This document shows, piece after piece, positions 42,693 through 52,046 of a stretch of 64,000 bases of DNA. The stretch is from Flavobacteriales bacterium UBA2306 (lineage in GTDB: Bacteria > Bacteroidota > Bacteroidia > Flavobacteriales > Weeksellaceae). Location of the stretch: positions 242,712 through 306,711 of the forward strand of contig DDVS01000001.1 in the NCBI GenBank assembly GCA_002345565.1, read 5' to 3'. Each line of letters opens with the position of its first letter. Position 1 is the stretch's first letter. The translations under genes and the position numbers were made by a program. The notes under the pieces are model-generated. The model had not been told where the DNA came from and made no database searches. It saw only the letters and a list, made by a program, of their open reading frames with translations.

Positions 42693-42700
42693 TACATTTG
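42693..42700 (+). promoter_or_regulatory. -7 promoter element of the secreted protein gene
   Basis: TACATTTG lies 29 bases before the ATG, with a TTG 23 bases upstream (42667-42669), at the long end of the accepted spacing. Confidence 0.45.
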
Positions 42701-42729
42701 CAATGTAAAACAATTAAAACGATACTGAT

Positions 42730-43326
42730 ATGAAAAATATAATGAAACTAAGCTTACTAATCGGAGCATTTTTGATTTCAACAAGCATTTCTGCTAAAGA
42801 TGGTGTGTTCTCAATCTCTTTAGGAGAAGTAACTGCAAAGACTTTACACTTCGAAGTTTCTAATGCGCAGAACGTTTCTCTTTATCTATATGATGACAGA
42901 AAAGGTGAGATTTATTCAGAAAATACTGGAAACAGAGAGGTGGTTGAAAAGTCTTATGACCTTTCTAACTTGACAGAAGGAAATTATTATCTTGTTGCTG
43001 AATCGGCGATTAAAATTGAAAAATATAAAGTGACTATTGGTAAAGATGGTGAAGTAGTTGCTGATAAAACACCAGTTTCTGCGATTAATAAACCAGAATA
43101 CACCATCAACAAAAACGTTGTTAATTTGAAAATGACCAATGTAACTGGAGATGTGAGAGTGTCTATTTTTGACACAGCTAACAACACTTATTACAGTAAC
43201 GATAATGTTGCGAAAAATGGATTAATTGATTTGACTTTTGACTTAAATCCTGAAAATCCTGAAACTTATATCATCAGTGTAGAAAAAGACGACGATAATT
43301 TCAGCAGAATGATTTCTCTAAAATAG
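42730..43326 (+). CDS. Secreted hypothetical protein, divergent from AraC gene
   Basis: The 198-residue protein has a signal peptide (KLSLLIGAFLISTSISAKD) and two similar halves of beta-strand character (about residues 25-115 and 118-198). Each half contains a run such as VSLYLYDDRKGEIYSEN or VRVSIFDTANNTYYSND. The two halves look like an internal repeat of a small beta-sandwich, possibly a DUF3244-like fold. It has no enzyme motif. The gene has a good -7 element and is divergent from the AraC regulator, which may control it. Confidence 0.75.
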   Translation: MKNIMKLSLLIGAFLISTSISAKDGVFSISLGEVTAKTLHFEVSNAQNVSLYLYDDRKGEIYSENTGNREVVEKSYDLSNLTEGNYYLVAESAIKIEKYKVTIGKDGEVVADKTPVSAINKPEYTINKNVVNLKMTNVTGDVRVSIFDTANNTYYSNDNVAKNGLIDLTFDLNPENPETYIISVEKDDDNFSRMISLK

Positions 43327-43375
43327 TTTCACAGAAACTAAGGTTATATATATTATTTTCTTAAAAGCATTCAAA

Positions 43376-43640
43376 TGCACTGCCCTTAAAAAAGTTAGAC
43401 ACTTTTAGGGGCATTTTTTATTTATAAGGATATCAAAATACAGTTTAGAATTTAAGAAAATTGTACAGAAACAATTAAAGAATCGGCTTTAAAATTCAAT
43501 ATCACTGCTGAATCGAGAATTTTCAATTGGCACAAAAATATTGCGGAAAATTTGGTATCTTAGGTTTAGAAAATAAATCTAGAGGAAACCCAAAAATGAG
43601 CGATTACAAACATAAGAAAAGAAAATCTGACAAACCAATG
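43376..43640 (+). mobile_element. Decayed IS3-family element: left end and orfA remains
   Basis: An end sequence TGCACTGCCC followed by an AAGTTAGACAC flank resembles IS150-type inverted repeats. It is followed by a broken orfA. From 43430 one register reads SKYSLEFKKIVQKQ with the initiator changed to ATA. Another register then gives ALKFNIT...FNWHKNIAENL. A further shift gives GLENKSRGNPKMSDYKHKKR and SDKPM, the typical end of the orfA of this group. There are at least two frameshifts and stops. It is a dead remnant of a transposase. Confidence 0.7.
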
Positions 43641-44067
43641 ATATGCAATAAGACCCTTAAGCCTAAAGAGTGTTATTAGGGCGAAAAGATAAGAAAGTGA
43701 GCAACCGATCTAACTATCTAGAAAATAAACCTTTCCAAATAGCCCAGAAAATTAAAAAAGGAAGATTTAAAACAGCTTTAAATATATTGATAAACGATAA
43801 TTTTATCAAACCAATATTACCATTTACGAAGTAGATATTTCTTACATATCTGTCAAATTTTTTCATTTTTTATTTATTTATAAGCATACAAAATACGTAC
43901 CTTATGGAATAATTTCAATTTAACAAATTGTTAACTATCATTAGGAATTATTAATAAAGGTATGATTATTGAAGCTGAAAAAAGTCGGAATTTCTAAAAC
44001 TTTGAAAATTTCTAACGATAAACAATAGTTCTGAAACTCCTTATTACTAACCATAAAACTGAATCGA
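43641..44067. other. Gene-free stretch after the IS remnant
   Basis: About 430 bases hold no intact gene. A frame from about 43680 to 43838 encodes a Lys-rich stretch (NYLENKPFQIAQKIKKGRFK) that could be more IS debris or chance. A possible weak right-end sequence (CTGTCAAATTTTTT near 43853) may belong to the element. The rest is very AT-rich upstream sequence of tamB. Confidence 0.45.
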
Positions 44068-47000
44068 GTGACAATAAAATTTAACTGGCGCACTATTTTG
44101 AGAAGAACCTTAATCACCATCCTCAGCATTGTGGTTTTTTTGTTACTCTTGATTTTCAGCATCAGAATTCCCGCAGTTCAGAATTTTATAAAAGACAAAT
44201 TGGTAGTTTATCTGGAGAAAAAAATCCATACAAAAGTAAGCCTGGAAAGAGTTTACATAGGTTTCCCCAACAGTCTTGTGATGGAAAATCTTTATCTGAA
44301 AGGACAAAGTATTGATACCCTTTTGGCGGTCAAAAAACTGGATGTAGGCTTGCATATTTTCAAACTCATCAATTCTAAAGCCGATATTACTTCGGTTGAT
44401 TTGGAAGGTGTTCGCGCAAATGTGGTAAGAAAACCTAATGGCACTTTCAATTTCGACTATATTCTGGATGCCTTTGCAACTTCTGATAAGGAGGAAAGTC
44501 CGTCAAAACCGTTTATTATTTCTCTGGATAAAATCAAATTAACAGATATTGGCGTTACTTTCAACGATCAACAGTCCAGAAATGACATCCAACTTTACTT
44601 CAAATCATTTGATACAAGAGTTAAAACATTTGACATGCAGAATAACTCTTACGCTGTCAACGATATTAATCTGGATGGACTCAAATTGAAACTGAAACAA
44701 GATCTAATAGAAGAAGTATCTAAAAATGTTGAAGAAAAAGTAGATTCGCTCAATCAGAAAAAGCCGATGCAAATTGGTTTACAAGGTATAAAACTAACTA
44801 ATTTTGATATCGATTACGGCGATGATAACTCCAAAACTTTTGCAAAAGTTCTATTTAAAGAATTAAGCACCAAAGTCAACAAACTGGATTTGGAAAATCA
44901 ATCTTATGATGTTGACAATGTTTTACTTTCTGGCGCCAATATCAATGCCAATCTATTTTTGCCCGCTTCCAATGCCAATCCGAAAGATCAAAAATCTGCT
45001 GAAACCTCAACAACTTCAGCAAAAGAGAAAGCTATGCAGGTTTTACTTGGGAAATTGATTTTGAACGATGTAAAAGTAGCCTATAACAACACTGCGATTG
45101 TACCGACAAAGCAAGGAATGGATTTCAATCATCTTAATTTTTCTAAAATGAATGTGGATGTCCGCGATTTTAAAATGCAAAATAATACGTTTGCAGGTAC
45201 TGTAAAATCGGCAGAAATTCAGGAAAAAAGAGGATTGAATATTCAAAAATTTGAAACAGATTTTGTTTATAACGAGAAAGAAGCTTATCTCAAGGATCTA
45301 TATCTGCAAACGCCGAAAACGGTTTTGAGAGACGAAGTAATTCTTAATTATAATTCAATTGAACAACTTAGTTCCAATCTCGGAGCTGTAAAAATTTCTG
45401 CCAATATTGATGATTCCAAAATCGGGTTTTCTGATATTCTGAATCTTGTTCCGACTTTAAAAAACACCGCACCTTTCAACAAATATCCCAACGCCATTCT
45501 TAACGTGAATGCAAATGTTAAAGGCACTGTCAATGATTTATTGATCAATGATTTGAAAGTCTCCGGACTAGATCAATTGCGAGTTGCAGCTTCCGGAAGA
45601 ATCAAAAATGCGATGAATCCGGATCATCTTTATTACGATTTAAGAATTGGGGAATTGGCTTCATCGGGAAAAACGATTTTCAATCTTGTTCCGAAAGGTA
45701 CGATTCCATCTAATATTTCCCTGCCATCGCATTTCAGCATCAAAGGTTTTGCAAAAGGCACTACAAAATTGGTAAATACCAACCTAAATCTATATTCCAC
45801 ATTAGGAAATGCTTCCGTGAAAGCGAATGTTGATATGCGCAGAAAAAACCGAGAATTATATGATATAAAAGCCAATCTGCAAGGTTTACAAATTGGAAAA
45901 TTGATTCAGAATAAAGACATCGGCGCAGTTTCTGCACAGATTTATGCAAAAGGAGAAAGTTTTGATTTCAAAAATGCCAATGCAGATCTCAAAGGTTACG
46001 TTGCTTCTGCGGTTTATAACGGTTATCGTTACCAAAATATGAATTTAATAGGGAAAATAAGACGTGGTGCTTACCATATCATTCTGAATTCCAAAGATCC
46101 GAATGCTAATTTATCCTTAAAAGCTTCCGGAATTTATAATGAGAAAAATCCTACCGTAAAAATCAATGGAGAAGTCTTTAAACTTGATCTTAACAAGCTT
46201 GGTTTTTATAAAGATCAGATGATTCTTGCAGGGAAAATTGATGGCGATTTTACAAGTTTGGATCCCGATAATCTCAATGGTTATTTGAATTTGAAAAACT
46301 TCGCATTTTCAGATACCAAAGAAGTTTATCCAATCCAGGAAGTTAATTTGAAAGCTTCTTCAACCAAGGATTCTACAAATATCGTTTTCAATTCGCAGAT
46401 TGCTGATGTAGAACTGAAAGGAAAATATAAACTGACACAGATTTTTGGTTCTTTAAGCAATACCATCAATCAATATTATCAATTTCAAAAGCCCGGAAAA
46501 TCTCAGAAAATACAGCAAGGACAGTTTTTTACCTTTAATGCAAAAGTTAAAAATGATGATTTGATTAGAAAATTTGTTCTGGATTTGAAAAGCTTTGAGA
46601 CGATTAATTTGACAGGAAATTATGATGCTGATTCTCAAAAAATTGAAATCGACGGACAAATTCCGCAATTGCTTTATGGCGAAAATTCTGTTGAAGGCGC
46701 CATATTGAAAGTAACTAATGAAAACCAGGCTTTACAATATAACCTTTATGTGGCAGGATTGAAAAGTTCAAGTTTTGCGCTTAATAAAATCGGGATTAAT
46801 GGTGATGTTGCGAATAATGTCATTAATTATAATATCACTACAAAAGATGAAAAAGACGCCACTCAATTCTTGATTGCCGGAAATGCAAAATCAATGAATG
46901 ACATTACAGAAATCTCTTTGAATCCCAATGGTTTAAAATTAAATTATACCGACTGGAGTGTTGCAGAAAACAACAAAATCCAGATTGGTAAAAACGGAAT

Positions 47001-49101
47001 TTTGGCAGATAATTTCAGACTTTCAAACGGTGGAAGCGAGATTCTTTTGCAATCTGAAAATCTAAGTCCAAATGCACCTCTAAATGTTTCTTTAAAAGAT
47101 TTTAAAATCGAAACCATCACAGAATTTATCAAAAAAGACACGTTGTTGGCTCGTGGAAATATCAATGGAACTGCACAATTGAGAAATCTGACGAAGAAAA
47201 TGACTTTCACATCGGATATCAACATTACGAATCTGATTGTCTATGAAAATCCGATCGGAAATCTGGATGTAAAAGTCAATAACAATTCCGGAAATGTAAT
47301 GAATGCCAATATTGCACTTTCCGGAAATGATAATGATGTGAAAATCCTGGGAGATTACAACACTTCTTCTAGTACATTCGATTTGAATATGGCGATTAAT
47401 CAGCTTCAGATGAAATCTGTTCAAGGATTCTCGATGAATGCGATTAATAATACAGAAGGTTATATTTCTGGAGATTTGAAAATTACCGGAACTACCGAAA
47501 AACCGAATATTCTGGGGAAAGTTAAATTCAATGATGTGGGATTGATGATTGCCAAAACAGGAAGCGATTTCAGAAAAATTAACGATGAAATAGCATTTAC
47601 TAACAGAGGAATTGAATTTGATAATTTCAAAATCAATGATAAAGACGGTAATTCTTTGAAAATTGACGGACAGGTTTTAACCCAGACTTACAGAGATTTT
47701 GCCTTCAATTTGGATGTGAATGCCCGAGATTTTAAAGTGGTAAATTCTGAAAAATCAAACGATGCGATGATGTACGGAATTTTAGCAATTGATGCCGCTC
47801 TTAAAATTCGTGGAGATTTGGATTTGCCAAAAGTTGATGGAAGACTGGCCGTTTCTGATAATACAGATTTTACATTTGTTTTGCCACAATCTTCGCCTAG
47901 TTTGCAGGAAAGAGACGGGATTGTAGAATTTATCGATAAAGACCAGATTGCACTAAACAAAACCATCAAAGCAGATTCTATCGCACAAAGCAAAATCAAA
48001 GGAATGGATGTGAGCGTGAATATAGAAGTGAGTAAAGAAGCAAAATTATCTTTATTAATAGACAAAGCGAATGGCGATTTTGTAAAATTACAAGGCGAAG
48101 CAGAACTCACAGGCGGCGTAGATCCGTCCGGAAAAACAACTTTGGTGGGCGTTTATCAAGTAGAATCCGGAGCTTATGAAATGTCCGTAAGTTTACTGAA
48201 ACGTAAATTTGATATTCAGAAAGGAAGCACAATAACCTGGACTGGAGAGCCTATGACAGCGCAAATGGATATTACAGCGGTTTATAAGACCAAAACGGCT
48301 CCATTGGATCTTGTAGAACAGCAACTGAGCGGAGAAAGTGCAGCAACCATTAACCAATTTAAGCAGCAAATTCCTTTCAATACTTTGTTGAAAATGAAAG
48401 GCGAATTGCTTAAACCGGAAATTAGTTTTGATATTACAACCGATGAAAAAAACAATGCGGTTTCGTCCACTGTTACAGATATTGTTGATCAAAAACTTAC
48501 GCAATTACGAACAGAAGAATCTGAAATGAACAAACAGGTTTTTGCACTATTATTACTTAACCGTTTTGTGGGAGAAAATCCTTTTGAATCTAATGCAGGG
48601 CTTTCAACAGAAGCTATGGCAAGACAAAGTGTGAGCAAAATTTTATCTCAGCAAATCAATAATCTGGCATCCGGATTAATAAAAGGTGTAGATCTTAATT
48701 TTGATCTGGAATCGTCCGAAGATTATTCTACCGGAGAAAAAAATACGAGAACAGACCTGAATGTAGATGTCAGCAAAAAACTCCTGAATGATAGATTGAA
48801 GGTGTCTGTTGGAAGCAATTTTGGACTAGAAGGTGATGCGAGACAAAATGAAAGTATGACCAATATTGCAGGCAACGTCACTATAGATTATGCCTTGTCA
48901 AAAGATGGACGTTATACATTGCGTGCGTATCGTAAAGATGAATATCAGGTGGCGTTACAAGGGCAGATTATTGAGACAGGATTAGGCTTTATTATTACCT
49001 TGGATTATGACAAATTCAGTGAAATATTCAGAAAATCCAGAAGAGATAAAGCCAAGTCAAAAAGAGTACAAAAAAATAAAGATATTGTAGATTTTAAATA
49101 A
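44068..49101 (+). CDS. tamB: TamB-type translocation/assembly protein (DUF490)
   Basis: This very large (1677-residue) envelope protein has an N-terminal membrane anchor (TLITILSIVVFLLLLIFSI), then a long AsmA-like, beta-rich body. The TamB C-terminal domain follows, with VDPSGKTTLVGVYQVESGAYEM and LLLNRFVGENPFES. TamB spans the periplasm and moves lipids or barrel proteins to the outer membrane with TamA/TamL. The start is GTG at 44068, as no better ATG lies nearby. The stop overlaps the next start by one base, so the two genes are translationally coupled. Confidence 0.93.
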   Translation: MTIKFNWRTILRRTLITILSIVVFLLLLIFSIRIPAVQNFIKDKLVVYLEKKIHTKVSLERVYIGFPNSLVMENLYLKGQSIDTLLAVKKLDVGLHIFKLINSKADITSVDLEGVRANVVRKPNGTFNFDYILDAFATSDKEESPSKPFIISLDKIKLTDIGVTFNDQQSRNDIQLYFKSFDTRVKTFDMQNNSYAVNDINLDGLKLKLKQDLIEEVSKNVEEKVDSLNQKKPMQIGLQGIKLTNFDIDYGDDNSKTFAKVLFKELSTKVNKLDLENQSYDVDNVLLSGANINANLFLPASNANPKDQKSAETSTTSAKEKAMQVLLGKLILNDVKVAYNNTAIVPTKQGMDFNHLNFSKMNVDVRDFKMQNNTFAGTVKSAEIQEKRGLNIQKFETDFVYNEKEAYLKDLYLQTPKTVLRDEVILNYNSIEQLSSNLGAVKISANIDDSKIGFSDILNLVPTLKNTAPFNKYPNAILNVNANVKGTVNDLLINDLKVSGLDQLRVAASGRIKNAMNPDHLYYDLRIGELASSGKTIFNLVPKGTIPSNISLPSHFSIKGFAKGTTKLVNTNLNLYSTLGNASVKANVDMRRKNRELYDIKANLQGLQIGKLIQNKDIGAVSAQIYAKGESFDFKNANADLKGYVASAVYNGYRYQNMNLIGKIRRGAYHIILNSKDPNANLSLKASGIYNEKNPTVKINGEVFKLDLNKLGFYKDQMILAGKIDGDFTSLDPDNLNGYLNLKNFAFSDTKEVYPIQEVNLKASSTKDSTNIVFNSQIADVELKGKYKLTQIFGSLSNTINQYYQFQKPGKSQKIQQGQFFTFNAKVKNDDLIRKFVLDLKSFETINLTGNYDADSQKIEIDGQIPQLLYGENSVEGAILKVTNENQALQYNLYVAGLKSSSFALNKIGINGDVANNVINYNITTKDEKDATQFLIAGNAKSMNDITEISLNPNGLKLNYTDWSVAENNKIQIGKNGILADNFRLSNGGSEILLQSENLSPNAPLNVSLKDFKIETITEFIKKDTLLARGNINGTAQLRNLTKKMTFTSDINITNLIVYENPIGNLDVKVNNNSGNVMNANIALSGNDNDVKILGDYNTSSSTFDLNMAINQLQMKSVQGFSMNAINNTEGYISGDLKITGTTEKPNILGKVKFNDVGLMIAKTGSDFRKINDEIAFTNRGIEFDNFKINDKDGNSLKIDGQVLTQTYRDFAFNLDVNARDFKVVNSEKSNDAMMYGILAIDAALKIRGDLDLPKVDGRLAVSDNTDFTFVLPQSSPSLQERDGIVEFIDKDQIALNKTIKADSIAQSKIKGMDVSVNIEVSKEAKLSLLIDKANGDFVKLQGEAELTGGVDPSGKTTLVGVYQVESGAYEMSVSLLKRKFDIQKGSTITWTGEPMTAQMDITAVYKTKTAPLDLVEQQLSGESAATINQFKQQIPFNTLLKMKGELLKPEISFDITTDEKNNAVSSTVTDIVDQKLTQLRTEESEMNKQVFALLLLNRFVGENPFESNAGLSTEAMARQSVSKILSQQINNLASGLIKGVDLNFDLESSEDYSTGEKNTRTDLNVDVSKKLLNDRLKVSVGSNFGLEGDARQNESMTNIAGNVTIDYALSKDGRYTLRAYRKDEYQVALQGQIIETGLGFIITLDYDKFSEIFRKSRRDKAKSKRVQKNKDIVDFK

Positions 49102-51428
49102 TGAAAGACACAATCCAGAGATATTATAAACAAGTTTTTGTTTCTGTAATGATTACTACAGCCTATGCCTGTAGCAATACACGCTATTTGAAAGAAGGAG
49201 AGATGCTGTATACAGGAGCAGAAGTTAAAATTGCTAACGATTCTATTTCCAAGAAAGAAAAAAAACAACTACAAGAAGCTGTAGAAAACAAACTAACGCC
49301 TAAACCCAATTCATCTTTTTTGGGATTGCGCCCCAAATTATTTTTCTACAACATCGCCAAAGAACCTAAAAAAGAGAAAGGTTTTAATTATTGGTTAAAA
49401 TATAAACTAGGAGAGGAGCCGGTACTTTTGAGCGATGTAGATAGAGAGTTTAATAAAGATATCATCGAAAATTACTCGGAAAACAAAGGTTATTTTAATG
49501 CGAAAGCGAAATACGATACTATTTCCAAGAATAAAAAAGCACAGGTAATTTATACCTTAAATCCAGGAAATCAATATCTGATGAGCGAGGTGAAGTTTCA
49601 ACAAGATTCTACCCTCATCAACCGGGAAATACAAAATCTTAAGGATAAAACGCTATTGAAAGTTGGGAATCCTTTTGACCTTGATGTTATAAAAACAGAA
49701 AGAGAACGTATAGATAATGGATTGAAGGAAAGAGGTTTTTACTATTTTAGTCCGGATAATATCATTGTTCAGGCAGACAGTACAGTGAGCAAAAATCACA
49801 AAGTGGACATGAATGTCAAACTGAAAGATAATACACCTAGTCTTGCCCAGCAACAATTTTCTATTGATAAAGTAGTGGTATTTCCCAATTACAACATCCG
49901 AGACGTGAAAGATGGCAAATATGAAGTACCAATGAATACGGATTCTTTGAAAAAATATACTTATAATGATATTTATGTAATAGATCCAGACCATAAATTC
50001 AAAGCAAAAATATTTGACAGAGCTTTATATTTTAAAAAAGGAGATCTTTATAACCGAACCAATCATAATTTGACACTCAATAGACTTATCAGTTTAGGTG
50101 TTTTTAAATTTGTGAAAAATGAATTTATTGTATCAGATTCATTGGCACATCGGTTTGATGCTTATTATCTGTTAACACCCAGAGAATTACAATCTTTACG
50201 CCTGGAAGCTTTAGGAAGAACCAACTCTGCCAATTATGCAGGGAGCGAGGTCAATCTTAACTGGACACACCGTAATTTTATGAAAGGAGCAGAACAGTTC
50301 AAAGCCTCTCTTTATGGTGCATTCGATGTGCAGATTGGAGGTCCGGAAAACGCTAAAAATCTATTTAGAGCCGGCACCAATGTTCAATTGTCCATTCCGA
50401 GGATTTTAGCGCCTTTCAAGTTTAATTCTTCCAGCGCTTATGTTCCTAGAACTAATATTACACTAGGTTATGAATTCCAGAATAGGACAGAATATTATAC
50501 ACTTAATACCTTTAGTGGTTCATTTGGCTATCTATGGAAAGAAAATGCGCGCAAAGAGCACGATCTTAAAATATTAGACATTACCTATGTATCACCTGCA
50601 AAAGTAACAGCTCTTTATGATTCTATCTCTGCCAAGAGTGATGCGATGCAGAGAGTAGTAGAAAAACAACTGATTTTTGGACCCACTTATTCTTATACCT
50701 ATACTAATACCATGCTGCAAAAACCGAGCACTATTTATTATAAAGGAACGCTGGATCTGGCAGGGAATTTAACCGGTTTACTAAGTGGTTCCAATATAAA
50801 AGAAGGAAAACAGAAAACAATTTTTGGCGTTCCATTTAGTCAATACGCCAAACTAGAAAATGATTTTAGATATTACTACAAATTCAATCAGAAAACATCT
50901 TTGGCAACAAGGCTTATTGCCGGCCTGGCATATCCTTATGGTAATTCAGAAAATATCCCTTTTTCCAAACAGTTTTTTTCCGGAGGTAGCAATAGCATTA
51001 GAGCCTTCAGGGCAAGAACTTTGGGACCGGGGAGTTTTGATCCTAGAACCATCCAGGAAGGATATTATTTTGATCAATCGGGTGATATTAAACTAGAACT
51101 TAATGCAGAATACAGAGCCAATCTTTATAAATTTCTTAATGTAGCAGTTTTTGCTGATGCCGGAAATATATGGTTAGTGAATGATGATGCGCAGCGTCCG
51201 GGAGCCAAATTCTCCAGTGATTTTATGAGTGAAATAGCGGTAGGCGCTGGTTTTGGTTTGCGTTTGGATTTTTCTATTCTCATTCTCCGTCTGGATCTTG
51301 CAATGCCTCTAAGAGTACCCTATTACGAGAAGGGCGAAAGATGGGCGTTTGATAAAATTAATTTTGGGGATAGCAACTGGAGAAAGGACAATTTAATTCT
51401 GAATATCGCCATTGGTTATCCATTCTAA
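49101..51428 (+). CDS. tamL: TamL: lipoprotein BamA/TamA-like outer-membrane protein
   Basis: The 775-residue protein begins with a lipoprotein signal (TTAYAC, Cys then SNTRYLKEGEMLY), as is typical for the TamL form of TamA in Bacteroidota. Three POTRA-like domains follow (about residues 30-330), then a 16-strand Omp85 barrel with FSGGSNSIRAFRARTLGPG (the conserved RGY-like loop region) and an aromatic C-terminal residue. It works with TamB in outer-membrane assembly. The genes overlap. Confidence 0.92.
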   Translation: MKDTIQRYYKQVFVSVMITTAYACSNTRYLKEGEMLYTGAEVKIANDSISKKEKKQLQEAVENKLTPKPNSSFLGLRPKLFFYNIAKEPKKEKGFNYWLKYKLGEEPVLLSDVDREFNKDIIENYSENKGYFNAKAKYDTISKNKKAQVIYTLNPGNQYLMSEVKFQQDSTLINREIQNLKDKTLLKVGNPFDLDVIKTERERIDNGLKERGFYYFSPDNIIVQADSTVSKNHKVDMNVKLKDNTPSLAQQQFSIDKVVVFPNYNIRDVKDGKYEVPMNTDSLKKYTYNDIYVIDPDHKFKAKIFDRALYFKKGDLYNRTNHNLTLNRLISLGVFKFVKNEFIVSDSLAHRFDAYYLLTPRELQSLRLEALGRTNSANYAGSEVNLNWTHRNFMKGAEQFKASLYGAFDVQIGGPENAKNLFRAGTNVQLSIPRILAPFKFNSSSAYVPRTNITLGYEFQNRTEYYTLNTFSGSFGYLWKENARKEHDLKILDITYVSPAKVTALYDSISAKSDAMQRVVEKQLIFGPTYSYTYTNTMLQKPSTIYYKGTLDLAGNLTGLLSGSNIKEGKQKTIFGVPFSQYAKLENDFRYYYKFNQKTSLATRLIAGLAYPYGNSENIPFSKQFFSGGSNSIRAFRARTLGPGSFDPRTIQEGYYFDQSGDIKLELNAEYRANLYKFLNVAVFADAGNIWLVNDDAQRPGAKFSSDFMSEIAVGAGFGLRLDFSILILRLDLAMPLRVPYYEKGERWAFDKINFGDSNWRKDNLILNIAIGYPF

Positions 51429-51677
51429 GAGTCTTTAAATTTATAACAAAATATTTTTTACCACATATTGGCATAGATTTTCTGTGAAATTAAGATGAAA
51501 TAGTAATTTTCTATTCTAGTTTTTTTCTATGTTCAAGACTGTATGTTCAGAATTCTATGTGTCTATATGGTTTTATTATTTTTTTCTATATCCTTTAAAA
51601 AAAAATCTTTTTTTCTGGGCTTAATATTGAAATTGGTAAAGAAATTGTATGTTTCTTTCCAAAATAAAATTTTAGCT

Positions 51678-51908
51678 ATGAATATAGAAATTTCCTACTT
51701 TGATTTTAAGAATTTATCTCAGGATTTGCAACATCAATTGGTGATAAACAAAGGACAAATGATCAGTAAAACAGATAAAAATGATTTGAGTTTTGTATTG
51801 TATGAATTAGGATCATTCTCCGTAGAATTAATTTATCTCCTAAATAAAAATAAATTAGCAGGTTGCAATGCTTATCAAAAATTTTCTTTTGATTCTCAAA
51901 TTGCATAA
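51678..51908 (+). CDS. Small hypothetical protein at the head of the signalling cluster
   Basis: I do not recognise this 76-residue protein. The start at 51678 (MNIEISYFDFKNLSQDLQ) is preferred: a frame from 51543 would add a hydrophobic, low-complexity stretch, and the region before 51678 is AT-rich. It has no signal or membrane segment. The ordered part (QHQLVINKGQMISKTDKNDL, then a helix with YELGSFSVELIYLLNKNKLA) is compact. It is followed by a terminator-like hairpin, so it is probably not in the operon of the kinases. Confidence 0.6.
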   Translation: MNIEISYFDFKNLSQDLQHQLVINKGQMISKTDKNDLSFVLYELGSFSVELIYLLNKNKLAGCNAYQKFSFDSQIA

Positions 51909-51929
51909 TCCCAGATTTTTATTCAAAAT

Positions 51930-51955
51930 TACCGATAGAAAAACTATCGGTTTTC
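51930..51955 (+). terminator. Terminator-like hairpin before the signalling operon
   Basis: ACCGATAG, a five-base loop and CTATCGGT are followed by a T-rich tail. Confidence 0.6.
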
Positions 51956-52046
51956 TGCTTTATTATAGATAGTGAGAAAGTTATGATATAAAAAATCTCA
52001 TTATTTGTGAAATATTATATATGTGTTTAAAAAAAATAAATGACTT

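Noticed and set aside
43381..43414. Hairpin TGCCCTTAAAAA...TTAGGGGCA as a terminator
   Set aside because: It overlaps the IS-like end sequence and is about 55 bases after the preceding stop; the IS end explains it better, though a terminator role is not excluded.
43680..43838. Lys-rich frame as a possible gene
   Set aside because: It has no start codon in a good context and lies among IS debris; it is most likely chance or remnant.
51543..51677. Extended hydrophobic start of the 76-residue protein
   Set aside because: It is low-complexity and AT-rich with no clear signal-peptide end; the ATG at 51678 has a better context.
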